From Treponema sp. (GTDB lineage Bacteria > Spirochaetota > Spirochaetia > Treponematales > Treponemataceae): 64,000 nt of DNA. The stretch is from assembly GCA_017470605.1 (NCBI GenBank), contig JAFUYH010000035.1, forward strand, positions 52,102 through 116,101. The letters run 5' to 3'. Positions within the stretch are counted from its first letter, which is position 1. Every line of letters starts with the position of its first letter. Under the pieces are notes generated by a model, which saw only the letters and a program-made list of their open reading frames with translations, was not told the DNA's origin and did not search any database. Shown one piece after another: positions 27,454 to 35,653 of the stretch. A program made the translations under genes and the position numbers.

Positions 27454-29195
27454 CAGTTCTGCTCCTCCCACACCTGTCTGTAGTAGCCGTCCTGAGCCAT
27501 AAGCTCTTCGTGATTTCCACACTGACTTATGCATCCGTCCTGAATTACAAGAATCATGTCTGCATTTTCAAAAGAAGACACCCTGTGACTTATGATAAAG
27601 GTAGTGTGTCCGCCGCTTTTTTCTTTTATAGACTCGCGGATTTTCTTTTCAGTGTCGTTATCTACCGCACTGGTTGTATCATCCAGAATCATAATTTTTG
27701 GATTCGCAAGGAAAAGTCTTGCAAGGGCAATCCTCTGTTTCTGACCGCCGCTCAAACCAACACCCCGCTCCCCTACAATAGTGTCATAGCCGTCTGTAAG
27801 GTCGCCAATAAATTCCTTAACGCGGGCAAGTTCGGCAGCCTTTTCAACATCTTCAAAAGAAGCATCAATATTTCCAAAAGCAATATTTCCTTCTACTGTA
27901 TCGCTGAACAAAAAGGCTTCCTGCATTGTAATTCCCACATTTTTGCGAAGATACTGCAGATTGTAGTCGCGCACATCTATTCCGTCTATCAGAACCTGTC
28001 CGTCACTTGTGTCATAGTAGCGGCAGAGCAGATTTGCAATGGTAGATTTTCCCGCTCCCGTCGGCCCAAGAATACCTACCGTCATACCAGGCTTAACAGT
28101 AAAGCATACATCCTTTAAGACAGGAGTTTCGTTATAGGCAAAATGCACATGGCGGAATTCAACTTCCCCACGAACACCTTCACTGCCATCAGCATTTTCA
28201 GCACAAATTCCCCCGTCTTCCCTGTTTTTAATCTTAGGTTCTGCACACCACAGTTCATAAAGCCTGTCTTCCGAAGCCGCAAAATTCTGAAAATTATCAA
28301 CCAGATTTCCAAACATATTTATAGGCTGAGTAAAAGCCCACATCAAACCGTTAAATGTTACCAGCTGACCAATCGTCATCTCTCCCTTCATTACAAGCCA
28401 GCCGCCAAGCAGAATAAGAATAACAGGAAGGATTCCGCACAAGGCTTCAATCCATGGAGTGTATTTTACGCGCACATCTGCATTTTCTACAGCTACATCC
28501 CTGTAAGCCTCATTTTCCGCATCAAAACGCTCAATTTCGTAATTTTCACGGACAAAAGCCTTTACAACGCGGTTGCCTTCAATATTTTCACCAACCCGGG
28601 TATTTAAAACCGCAAACTGGTCACGCACCGCAAGATGTGCCGGCCTGATGTGAATCTTAAATTTCTGCACCAGAAACAAAACAGGCGGGGCTATCACCAT
28701 AAAAGCCAGAGTCAGTTTCCAATTTATAGAAGAAAGCGTAATTATAGAAAAAATATAAATCAGAGAATTTTCCAGAATCTGATACAGAACCCAGGCAACA
28801 AAATGACGAACCTTATCCAAATCAGAAGTCAGAAGAGTCATCACATTGCCCGAATGAGCCCCATCATACCAGGAAAAATCCAGAGTCTGAATATGAGCAT
28901 ACAAATCCTGCCTCATTTTCAGAATTACATTCTGCGAACAGTGCTCAAAAATTACCTGATAAGTATAGCGAAGCACAGATTTTCCAAGCGTAGTTCCCAC
29001 CATAATCAGAATAAGTTTCAGAAGCAGGGAATGCTGCCCGCCCTGAATAACCTTATCTACAATTCTTCCCGTAACCAGAGGATTTATCATGTTTAAAGCC
29101 GCAACACACACACTCAAAGACAAGCCTGTAATCATTAAAAAGCGGTAACGGCGCACATAAGACCAAATCCATGCAAAAGCAGTTTTCTTTTTCAT
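27453..29195 (-). CDS. ABC exporter half-transporter A (permease-ATPase fusion)
   Basis: 580 aa. An N-terminal transmembrane domain (about 15-300) is followed by an ATPase with Walker A GPTGAGKST, signature LSGGQKQRIALARL, Walker B IMILDDTTSAVD and H-loop FIISHRVS. Walker B ends in DDTTSAVD: the usual catalytic Glu is Asp, as in the degenerate half of heterodimeric exporters (BmrC/D, TM287/288 type). This supports a heterodimer with the downstream gene, whose Walker B Glu is intact. Operon of two genes, divergent from the AraC regulator. Confidence 0.93.
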   Translation of the reverse strand: MKKKTAFAWIWSYVRRYRFLMITGLSLSVCVAALNMINPLVTGRIVDKVIQGGQHSLLLKLILIMVGTTLGKSVLRYTYQVIFEHCSQNVILKMRQDLYAHIQTLDFSWYDGAHSGNVMTLLTSDLDKVRHFVAWVLYQILENSLIYIFSIITLSSINWKLTLAFMVIAPPVLFLVQKFKIHIRPAHLAVRDQFAVLNTRVGENIEGNRVVKAFVRENYEIERFDAENEAYRDVAVENADVRVKYTPWIEALCGILPVILILLGGWLVMKGEMTIGQLVTFNGLMWAFTQPINMFGNLVDNFQNFAASEDRLYELWCAEPKIKNREDGGICAENADGSEGVRGEVEFRHVHFAYNETPVLKDVCFTVKPGMTVGILGPTGAGKSTIANLLCRYYDTSDGQVLIDGIDVRDYNLQYLRKNVGITMQEAFLFSDTVEGNIAFGNIDASFEDVEKAAELARVKEFIGDLTDGYDTIVGERGVGLSGGQKQRIALARLFLANPKIMILDDTTSAVDNDTEKKIRESIKEKSGGHTTFIISHRVSSFENADMILVIQDGCISQCGNHEELMAQDGYYRQVWEEQN

Positions 29196-29247
29196 AAAAT
29201 TACTCTAGCATTACTTTCATTTCCGTGATATAAAAATAAGTGAGAAT

Positions 29248-29278
29248 AATTGTACAATTCTCTATTGAAAATTATTAC
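29248..29278 (+). promoter_or_regulatory. Possible promoter and palindromic operator upstream of the AraC regulator
   Basis: A perfect 12-base palindrome AATTGTACAATT (29248-29259) contains a weak -35 (TTGTAC, 29250-29255). A weak -10 TATTAC follows at 29273-29278 after 17 bases. It lies in the 152-base gap between the divergent ABC exporter and AraC genes. The match to consensus is modest. Confidence 0.35.
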
Positions 29279-29347
29279 TTCTGGTATGGGGCTTCCGCCG
29301 CTTTGCCTTGCAAAACGCTCCACCAGCCTGTTCCCGGAGGGTTTCTG

Positions 29348-30220
29348 ATGGATGACTTATTTGAAGAAAGCGACAGCCTGAACGCACCTTTTCAAGCCTT
29401 TTCTGGCGACTGGAAATTCGTAAAGCCTCACTGGCACTATTTTACAGAAATGGTTTATCTTGTAAGCGGAATTCTTTTTGCAGAAGTTGACGGACAGAAA
29501 TTTACCATGAATCCTGGAGACATGATTATTTTTCACCCGAAGCAGGTTCATGCATTTTTGGACTACCCTGTAAAAGAAGAATATCCCGATAAACCATTTT
29601 TTTACGTTGTTAAATTTGATGACATGATTCTTTCAAACACAACGCCAGGTTCCCCTAAACTGCCAAAACTCCTTGACCGTGCAAATAAAGATAATGCCGC
29701 AACAAACCTCATCACCGCTCATGACCTTCGTTTTAACCCGGTAAAACTCTTTTTTGAAAACTGCATCTGGGAAACAGAAAACAAGGAATTCGGCTATGAT
29801 ATAAAAGTTGCTTCAACCATAAGCCTTATCATTACGGAACTTATCAGAATATGGCTAAGACAGGGCTTTCATTTTTCAAGTAAATCCACCTTTGACCAGT
29901 TTTCTACAAAAGAATTCTCTGTACTTGAATACATAGACAAACACTCTTCAGAAAATATTAATATAGAAGATTTGGCTTCAAAATGCGGAATGTGCTATTC
30001 AAATTTTGCAAAACAGTTTAAGGCTCAGTTTGGAAAAACCTGCAAGGAATACATAGAATTTGTCAGAATCTGTAAGGCAGACACCCTTCTTCTTTACACA
30101 GACAAAACGCTTGATTACATCAGTCAGGAAACCGGCTTCACAGATGCCAGCCACTTTATACGAACTTACAAAAAAATAAGAAACATTACGCCTAAACAGA
30201 GACGCAATTCTAAAGAATAA
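29348..30220 (+). CDS. AraC-family transcriptional regulator, cupin plus HTH
   Basis: 290 aa from the ATG at 29348, which has GGAGGG 7 bases upstream; the frame is open to 29240. The N-terminal cupin (about 25-120) has PHWHYFTEMVYLVSG and GDMIIFHPKQVHAF. The C-terminal AraC HTH pair (about 195-290) reads NIEDLASKCGMCYSNFAKQFKAQFGKTCKEYI and ends in ETGFTDASHFIRTYKK. It may control the ABC exporter (divergent) or the sugar importer (convergent); AraC-cupin proteins often sense sugars. Confidence 0.92.
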   Translation: MDDLFEESDSLNAPFQAFSGDWKFVKPHWHYFTEMVYLVSGILFAEVDGQKFTMNPGDMIIFHPKQVHAFLDYPVKEEYPDKPFFYVVKFDDMILSNTTPGSPKLPKLLDRANKDNAATNLITAHDLRFNPVKLFFENCIWETENKEFGYDIKVASTISLIITELIRIWLRQGFHFSSKSTFDQFSTKEFSVLEYIDKHSSENINIEDLASKCGMCYSNFAKQFKAQFGKTCKEYIEFVRICKADTLLLYTDKTLDYISQETGFTDASHFIRTYKKIRNITPKQRRNSKE

Positions 30221-30264
30221 AAAAAAGGATGACCGATATGTCCAAAAAAACTTATCGGTCATCC
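30219..30264 (-). terminator. Intrinsic terminator of the sugar-importer operon
   Basis: A perfect 12-bp stem joins 30227-30238 (GGATGACCGATA) to 30253-30264. On the minus strand the stem is followed by a run of Ts (A-run at 30219-30226). It begins 32 bases past the stop of the solute-binding protein gene and also lies at the end of the convergent AraC gene. Confidence 0.9.
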
Positions 30265-30295
30265 CCAAGGCAATCGATTTATTTACATCAGTATT

Positions 30296-31993
30296 TTACT
30301 GCTGGCTGTAAATATCATTTGTCATCTTAACAATCTTGTCTACATTAAGGTTCTTACAAGAAGCAACATATTCATCCCAGTCAGCATTAATATCTTTCTG
30401 TCCTGTTATAAACTTCAATGTATAAGCGTTGATGTTGTCAATAAGAGGTACAGCCCAGAGTGTAAGCTGTTCACGCTGGTCTTCTGTCGGCTTAGCCTTA
30501 GGCTCAACCTTTGCTACTGTCTTATATTTTCCGTAGCGGGCATACAAATCCTGAACTTCCGGAGTAAAGTTATCTGTAGATTCAGCAGTAGAATGTCCGT
30601 AGAAATAGTTACCGCCTGCATATCCCCATTTAAGACGAATATCAGTATCTGTATCAGAGCCTGCAATACCAAGACCACCGCACTTAAAGCCAGGAAGGAG
30701 TTTTTTAATCTGTTTTCCGTCTATTGTTTCATAGTGCCAGGTAACGCCTTCTGGTCCCCACTTACAAAGTGAATAAGCTTCCTTAGAATAGAACATCCAG
30801 TCTACAAAGCGCATCATCTTAATAAAGCCGTCTTCTCCCAGTTCATCAAGAGCCTTCTGAGCAATCATAACACCACATTCAAGACGTGAAGTTTCTGCAA
30901 GATTCTTGTTTGTTCCGCTTGGATATGCAGTTGTATAAACAGAGAAGTTTCCAGCTCCAAGGATTTTTTCAAGACTTGCCTTATCGTTAGACATCTGGCT
31001 TCTGTTTGTAGACATAATAACAGTCTTTCCGTTGTAGAACTTGTTGTGTGCAACTTCATCAGACTGAGTGAATGTTTCAGGGTCAAGAAGTCCGTCTTTT
31101 ACAAAGCTGTTGGCAACAGTAATAAACTTCTTAAAGTCAGGACTGATTGAAGAAGAATAGAATTCCTTCTTATCCCAGTCATATTTAATACCGCCGTTAG
31201 AACCTTCAATAGCCCATCCGGAAAGTACATTGTAAGAAGCACCCATCAGTTTAAGAAGGTTTCCACCCTGTCCTTTTCCAGATTCACCGCACCAGAGGTC
31301 AGACCAGATATAATCGCTTTCCTTGCAGAGACCTGCAGAAACCATATATTTCTTAACGCCAACAAGTACGTCATGCAAAGATTCCCATGTCCAGTCTTTT
31401 TCAAGTTCGCGAACATCATATCCTGCAGCAGCAAAAATATCATCACGAACCATAATTGTATAATCCTGCAAAGCAGCCTGATGCAAACCTGGCAGACGAT
31501 AGAATTTTCCATCGCTCTGTTTGATTGTATCAAGGTCAGGTTCCATAGCATAGTTTTCTACAAATGCAGAAAAATTAGGCATATATTTTGTATAATCTGA
31601 AACAGCAACAATTCCGCCACCAGCAACATACTGATCTTCAGAATAAATCTTTGGAATGATATATGTAGCAGAACCAGAGTTGATAGCAAGATTTACCTTC
31701 TGATTATAATCGCCACTGTCATAAGCAGTAATTTCCAGATGAACATTTGTCAAATCTTCAATCTGCTTGAAAATACCTTCACTCTTCCATGTATCAACCA
31801 TAGGATACCAGGAAGCATCGCTGAAAGAAATTGTATAAGTAACAGGCTCTTCTGAACGGAAAGTCTGTTCCTCACCAAAAGTGTAACCCACTGCAGCTCC
31901 AGAACTGGCACTGCCCTTCTTGCTTCCTCCACAGGAAGTAAGAGCCATCGCAGCAATAGAAACAAGAGCTGCAATTTTTAAAGTTTTTTTCAT
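30296..31993 (-). CDS. Solute-binding lipoprotein of a sugar ABC importer (LplA-like)
   Basis: 565 aa from the ATG at 31993, which has GAGGAGG 5 bases upstream. The signal peptide ends in the lipobox ALTSC (Cys22). The long type I/CUT1 binding-protein fold has an N-terminal EEPVTYTISFSDASWYP strand region and LRLKWGYAGGNYFYG near the C-terminus. These long SBPs are typical of LplABC-like systems in Firmicutes and spirochetes for oligosaccharides. It is the last gene of a three-gene operon (two permeases upstream) with no ATPase. Confidence 0.9.
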   Translation of the reverse strand: MKKTLKIAALVSIAAMALTSCGGSKKGSASSGAAVGYTFGEEQTFRSEEPVTYTISFSDASWYPMVDTWKSEGIFKQIEDLTNVHLEITAYDSGDYNQKVNLAINSGSATYIIPKIYSEDQYVAGGGIVAVSDYTKYMPNFSAFVENYAMEPDLDTIKQSDGKFYRLPGLHQAALQDYTIMVRDDIFAAAGYDVRELEKDWTWESLHDVLVGVKKYMVSAGLCKESDYIWSDLWCGESGKGQGGNLLKLMGASYNVLSGWAIEGSNGGIKYDWDKKEFYSSSISPDFKKFITVANSFVKDGLLDPETFTQSDEVAHNKFYNGKTVIMSTNRSQMSNDKASLEKILGAGNFSVYTTAYPSGTNKNLAETSRLECGVMIAQKALDELGEDGFIKMMRFVDWMFYSKEAYSLCKWGPEGVTWHYETIDGKQIKKLLPGFKCGGLGIAGSDTDTDIRLKWGYAGGNYFYGHSTAESTDNFTPEVQDLYARYGKYKTVAKVEPKAKPTEDQREQLTLWAVPLIDNINAYTLKFITGQKDINADWDEYVASCKNLNVDKIVKMTNDIYSQQ

Positions 31994-32049
31994 TTTATCC
32001 TCCTCTTTGATAAAACTTTTTATTTTCAATTAACTGATAAGCCTATTTT

Positions 32050-32940
32050 CTATTCCTTTACGCCACCAAGCATCATGCCCTGAACATAATACTTCTGGAC
32101 AAAAGGATATACACAAATAATAGGCAGAGTCATTAAAACCATGGAACAAGACTTTATGTTTGCCGCAATCTGCATTTTTTCTGCAGATGCTTCACCAGGG
32201 TCAGCAGAAGTAGAAGCCCCTGTAATAATAGTCTTTAAGTAATAGGCAACAGGCCACATATCTTTTTTATCAAGATAAAGAAAAGCATTGTACCAGTTAT
32301 TCCAGTAGCCGACAGCATTGAATAAAATCATCGTTGCAATAATCGGCATTGAAAGAGGAATCACAATCCTTATAAAGCATCCTATAGGACTCAAGCCGTC
32401 AAGTTCTCCCGCTTCTTCCAGTTCATGCGGTGTTTCAGCAAAGAAAGACTTCATCAGAATTACATAATAGGTACTGATTAATGAAGGCATAATAAAACCA
32501 GCCATGTGATTAACAAGATGAAGCCTTCTCATAAGCACATAGTTAGGAATAAGACCGCCGGCAAAATACATCGTAAAAATTACAAATTTTGTCAGGATCT
32601 GCTGGCCTTTCAACTCTTTTTTAGAAAGTGGATAAGCAAGGCAGCTGCTGAACAAAAGTGAAAGAGCGGTTCCTATTACAGAATATACAAGGGTATTTTT
32701 ATATGATTTCAAAAAATCCCCCTTTGCAAGAACTGATTTATAAGTTCCTATGTTAAAGCCTACAGGAAGAATAGAAACCTTCCCCTGCATAATTGCAGCC
32801 TCAGATGAAAATGACTGAGCCACAAGATATAAAAAAGGATACAGAGTAACAGCACATACAAGAATCATAATAATTGTATTTATAAGTTTAAAAATCAAAT
32901 ATCCTGTTGATTCCTTTACCTTCACACTAGTATTTGCCAT
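32050..32940 (-). CDS. Sugar ABC transporter permease, LplC-like (MalG family)
   Basis: 296 aa, six predicted membrane segments. The cytoplasmic EAA loop reads EEAGELDGLSPIGCFIRIVIPLSMP, which binds the ATPase. The first segment is TIIMILVCAVTLYPFLYLVAQSF. It pairs with the LplB-like permease 28 bases upstream. No ATPase gene is present, as is common for importers that share an MsmX/MsmK ATPase. Confidence 0.93.
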   Translation of the reverse strand: MANTSVKVKESTGYLIFKLINTIIMILVCAVTLYPFLYLVAQSFSSEAAIMQGKVSILPVGFNIGTYKSVLAKGDFLKSYKNTLVYSVIGTALSLLFSSCLAYPLSKKELKGQQILTKFVIFTMYFAGGLIPNYVLMRRLHLVNHMAGFIMPSLISTYYVILMKSFFAETPHELEEAGELDGLSPIGCFIRIVIPLSMPIIATMILFNAVGYWNNWYNAFLYLDKKDMWPVAYYLKTIITGASTSADPGEASAEKMQIAANIKSCSMVLMTLPIICVYPFVQKYYVQGMMLGGVKE

Positions 32941-32968
32941 ATAATTACCTCTTAACTCTATTAATCAA

Positions 32969-33919
32969 TTACCACAGACTTGACCCTGACAGTTTTTTAG
33001 ACAGTTTGTTTGCAAAAGTCAGGAGCGTAAGATTCAGAACAGCTTCAAAAAGTCCTACTGCAGTAGCATAACTGTAATTTCCTGAGCCCAAACCAAGCCG
33101 GAATACAAAAGTCGAAATAATGTCTGCCTTTTCATAAGTCATAGGATTATAAAGAAGGAATACCTTTTCAAATGAAGCCCCGGAACCGACCAAACCGCCA
33201 ATATCCAGTATCAACAAGGTTGTAATAGTCGGCAAAATACAAGGAATCGTTACATGCCACACACGCTGAAAATGATTTGCACCGTCTACAGCAGCCGCTT
33301 CATAAAGAGAAGGATTAATTCCAGATATTGCAGCCAGATAAAGGATTGTACCCCAGCCTAAAGACTGCCATACACCAGAAATGACAAAGATTGAAGAAAA
33401 ATATTTAGGAAAGGCGATAAAAGAAACTGGAGTTCCACCCAAAAGCTCTATCAGATGATTTATAGGGCCTGTCGTAGAAACCAGTTCCCTAATCATTCCT
33501 GTTACTATTACCATAGAAATAAAATGAGGAAGATAAGACACAGTCTGAACAAACTTCTTCCACCACAAGGCTTTTATTTCATTCAGCAAAAGCGCAAAAA
33601 TCAGTGTTAATGGGAAACGAACCAGTAAATATGAAATATTCAAAACCAGAGTATTACGGAACGCACGCCAGAAAGTTTTATCTGCCACAAACTGACGGAA
33701 ATACTTAAGTCCGCTCCATTCATCGCCAAAAATACTGTGACCAGCGCGATAGCGTCTAAAGGCAATTATATTTCCAGCCATTGGTACATAACGAAAAATA
33801 ATATAATACACAATCGGAATAAGCAGCAGCAGATAATACTGCCAGTATTTTTTCAGGTATTTTTTCATGCTGCCCTTGCCGGCTAAAGAAACTGTTGACA
33901 AATCCTTTTTTCTATTCAT
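32969..33919 (-). CDS. Sugar ABC transporter permease, LplB-like (MalF family)
   Basis: 316 aa from the ATG at 33919 (GAGG 8 bases upstream); the frame is open to 33991. Six membrane segments and the EAA loop YEAAAVDGANHFQRVWHVTIPCILP are present. It is the first gene of the importer operon and faces the divergent GntR regulator across a 216-base region that holds a promoter and operator. Confidence 0.93.
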   Translation of the reverse strand: MNRKKDLSTVSLAGKGSMKKYLKKYWQYYLLLLIPIVYYIIFRYVPMAGNIIAFRRYRAGHSIFGDEWSGLKYFRQFVADKTFWRAFRNTLVLNISYLLVRFPLTLIFALLLNEIKALWWKKFVQTVSYLPHFISMVIVTGMIRELVSTTGPINHLIELLGGTPVSFIAFPKYFSSIFVISGVWQSLGWGTILYLAAISGINPSLYEAAAVDGANHFQRVWHVTIPCILPTITTLLILDIGGLVGSGASFEKVFLLYNPMTYEKADIISTFVFRLGLGSGNYSYATAVGLFEAVLNLTLLTFANKLSKKLSGSSLW

Positions 33920-33949
33920 ATAATTATCCTCAGATACGCATACTAACAT

Positions 33950-33999
33950 ACTAGTACATCTGTACAAGTAAATGATAAAGGATAATCCCAATTTGTCAA
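33950..33999 (-). promoter_or_regulatory. Importer promoter with GntR-type operator over the start site
   Basis: On the minus strand a perfect -35 TTGACA (33994-33999) and a -10 TATCAT (33972-33977) are 16 bases apart. An inverted repeat ACTAGTACA-TC-TGTACAAGT (33950-33969, one mismatch between the arms) covers the expected start point near 33965. Palindromes with a GTAC core of this kind are typical for GntR regulators, and a GntR gene lies divergently next to it. Repression of the importer by that regulator is inferred. Confidence 0.7.
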
Positions 34000-34135
34000 G
34001 AAAAAAAGAGATTTTTAGATAAATTTCCTACAATTTTTAGGACTTTTTTGAACCTTATTAGGAAAATCACTTATCAAAGCCGTCTATTGCATATTATTGA
34101 CGGATTCTTGAATGTACTCTAGAATTAGGAGAAAA

Positions 34136-34813
34136 ATGAAAAACATTAAGAAACAATCAAAAGAATCAAACAGAGAATTCGCACTGCGCGTAATTCGGGA
34201 AAATATAATCAACCTCGAGCTGAAACCAGGCAGCATGATAAGTGAACAGGATCTGGCAGACGAACTTGGTCTTTCAAGAACACCGGTTCATGAAGCCCTT
34301 CAAGAACTGGCACAGACAAAGATTATAGAAATTCTTCCCCAGCGCGGAAGCAGAATCAGCCTGATTGACATGAATCTTGTAGAAGAAGCCGTATTCATCC
34401 GTTCAACTCTGGAAGCCGCCATAATTGAAACTGCCTGTAAAAATGCAGGTGATGAAGACATTCAGCAGCTTGAAGAAAATGTAAACCTCCAGGAATTCTA
34501 CCTTTCAAAAGGGAATCTCGATAAAATCATGGAACTGGATAATGCCTTCCATAAATACATATACAAAATGACAAATAAAATGCAGTGCTACAGCATGGTA
34601 AAACTGATGAACATTCACCATGATAGAGTCAGGGAATTGCATCTGCATACTGCAAATATAACTACAATTATAGAAGAACACAAAAAGATTCTTGAACATT
34701 TTAAAAATCACAACAGTTCAGGTGTAAAAGAACTTATAGAAACACATCTCAAACACCTGTACCTTGATGAAAAAGAGATACGTAAAAAATATGCAGAATT
34801 TTTCAGTAAATAA
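34136..34813 (+). CDS. GntR-family transcriptional regulator with FCD domain
   Basis: 225 aa from the ATG at 34136 (AGGAG 4 bases upstream); an ATG at 34112 is an alternative. Winged-helix domain: REFALRVIRENIINLELKPGSMISEQDLADELGLSRTPVHEALQ. The C-terminal all-helical FCD domain (about 90-220) has EAAIIETACKNAGD and a metal/ligand pocket typical of regulators of sugar-acid or carboxylate uptake. A possible promoter TTGACG (34097) / TAGAAT (34120) lies just upstream. It is divergent from the importer operon and probably controls it. Confidence 0.92.
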   Translation: MKNIKKQSKESNREFALRVIRENIINLELKPGSMISEQDLADELGLSRTPVHEALQELAQTKIIEILPQRGSRISLIDMNLVEEAVFIRSTLEAAIIETACKNAGDEDIQQLEENVNLQEFYLSKGNLDKIMELDNAFHKYIYKMTNKMQCYSMVKLMNIHHDRVRELHLHTANITTIIEEHKKILEHFKNHNSSGVKELIETHLKHLYLDEKEIRKKYAEFFSK

Positions 34814-34848
34814 AATTCACTTTTTTATAGAATTTTGCATTTTAGTTA

Positions 34849-34877
34849 TTGACACAAAATGCAATTTCCTTTAATAT
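34849..34877 (+). promoter_or_regulatory. Promoter of tRNA-Asp
   Basis: TTGACA at 34849-34854, a 17-base spacer and TAATAT at 34872-34877, with the tRNA starting 12 bases later. The -35 sits between the arms of an inverted repeat TTGCATTTT (34835-34843) / AAAATGCAA (34856-34864). Confidence 0.8.
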
Positions 34878-34889
34878 AACAAACATCAC

Positions 34890-34963
34890 GCGGGCGTAGC
34901 GAAGCTGGTTATCGCGCTGGCCTGTCACGCCGGAGATCGCGGGTTCGAGCCCCGCCGCTCGCG
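34890..34963 (+). tRNA. tRNA-Asp (anticodon GTC)
   Basis: Acceptor GCGGGCG (34890-34896) pairs with CGCTCGC (one G-U) before the discriminator base G. The anticodon arm CTGGC-CTGTCAC-GCCGG gives anticodon GTC. The T arm contains GGTTCGAGCCC. The 3' CCA is not encoded. A strong promoter precedes it and an intrinsic terminator follows. Confidence 0.95.
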
Positions 34964-34966
34964 CTA

Positions 34967-34994
34967 AGCCTTCCGCATAAGGAAGGCTTTTTTA
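34967..34994 (+). terminator. Intrinsic terminator of tRNA-Asp
   Basis: AGCCTTCC (34967-34974) pairs with GGAAGGCT (34981-34988) over a 6-base loop, followed by TTTTTT. Confidence 0.9.
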
Positions 34995-35013
34995 TTACTA
35001 AAGCAAATTTTTA

Positions 35014-35145
35014 CGGGCAATAGCGCAGCTGGTAGCGCCAGCTCGTAAGAAGAACCTGAAAAATTGCTCCATGCATTCGCAATTTTTCTTAACGGTTCTT
35101 CGTTTTTATAAGTTCGGGACGTTGAGGTCGCTTCCAGCGACTGAA
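35014..35145 (+). pseudogene. Disrupted tRNA-Pro copy carrying a hairpin insertion
   Basis: Bases 35014-35038 equal the 5' quarter of the intact tRNA-Pro (acceptor and D arm), and the identity begins 8 bases earlier at 35006. Bases 35112-35132 match its anticodon-loop region (GTTCGGGACGTTGAGGTCGCT). Between them lie about 70 extra bases with a long hairpin (35049-35056 with 35094-35101, and 35058-35067 with 35079-35088). After 35132 the T-arm start GGTTCAAA is missing and no acceptor 3' strand follows. It cannot fold as a tRNA, so it is called a pseudogene. Confidence 0.75.
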
Positions 35146-35162
35146 AACATAAGTAATTTTTA

Positions 35163-35235
35163 CGGGCAATAGCGCAGCTGGTAGCGCGCGACGTTCGGGA
35201 CGTTGAGGTCGCTGGTTCAAATCCAGTTTGCCCGA
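35163..35235 (+). tRNA. tRNA-Pro (anticodon CGG)
   Basis: Acceptor CGGGCAA pairs with TTGCCCG, with discriminator base A. The D arm is GCGCAGCTGGTAGCGC. The anticodon arm CGACG-TTCGGGA-CGTTG (one G-U) gives anticodon CGG. The T arm is GCTGGTTCAAATCCAG. The 3' CCA is not encoded. rpsU follows after 44 bases. Confidence 0.93.
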
Positions 35236-35279
35236 CGCATTTTAAGACGGAACCACCGAAAAAAGGAGGTGAATACAGT

Positions 35280-35486
35280 ATGGCAACAATCATGGTTGAC
35301 GATTCAGAAAACCTTGAAAAAGCAATCAAACGCTTTAAGCGCATGGTTGAAAAAGAAGGTATTATTCGTGAATACAAAAAGCGCGAATACTTCGAAAAAC
35401 CGTCTGCTACCCTCCATCAGAAGAAAACAACACTTGAACGCAAACTTCTGAATAAGAGACGCAAGACAGAAAGAAAAGACTACTAG
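35280..35486 (+). CDS. rpsU: 30S ribosomal protein S21
   Basis: 68 aa, slightly short and basic as expected for S21. The pattern [33 protein letters not shown] is characteristic, with a Lys/Arg-rich tail. A near-perfect ribosome site AAGGAGGTGA lies 8-9 bases before the ATG. It is probably cotranscribed with tRNA-Pro, and an intrinsic terminator follows. Confidence 0.97.
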   Translation: MATIMVDDSENLEKAIKRFKRMVEKEGIIREYKKREYFEKPSATLHQKKTTLERKLLNKRRKTERKDY

Positions 35487-35497
35487 TTCTTTACTAA

Positions 35498-35530
35498 AAA
35501 CTCTTCCACAATCGGAAGAGTTTTTTTTAT
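35498..35530 (+). terminator. Intrinsic terminator of rpsU
   Basis: AAACTCTTCC (35498-35507) pairs with GGAAGAGTTT (35514-35523) over a 6-base loop, ending in eight Ts. Confidence 0.9.
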
Positions 35531-35554
35531 CCCTATTCAGCTTACCCTCTCTAC

Positions 35555-35606
35555 AAAAAAATTGCACCCCTAAAAATGAACCTTCCAGTCCACTTTTAGG
35601 GGTGCA
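35555..35606 (-). terminator. Intrinsic terminator of the earP-efp transcript
   Basis: A perfect 13-bp stem (35563-35575 with 35594-35606, TGCACCCCTAAAA arms) has an 18-base loop. On the minus strand it is followed by AATTTTTTT (A-run 35555-35560). It lies 48 bases after the efp stop. Confidence 0.85.
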
Positions 35607-35653
35607 CCTCACCAAAAGAAATGATTTTTAATCAGGCTAAAAAGCCGGATTCA

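Noticed and set aside
26377..28118. Long plus-strand frames (293 and 223 residues) opposite the ABC exporter genes
   Set aside because: The exporter genes on the minus strand have complete motifs, and the plus-strand frames show only Lys/Asn/Tyr-rich unstructured sequence.
35039..35111. Insert in the tRNA-Pro copy read as a self-splicing intron
   Set aside because: About 70 bases is too short for a group I or II intron, and the downstream exon lacks the T arm and acceptor strand, so splicing would not restore a tRNA.
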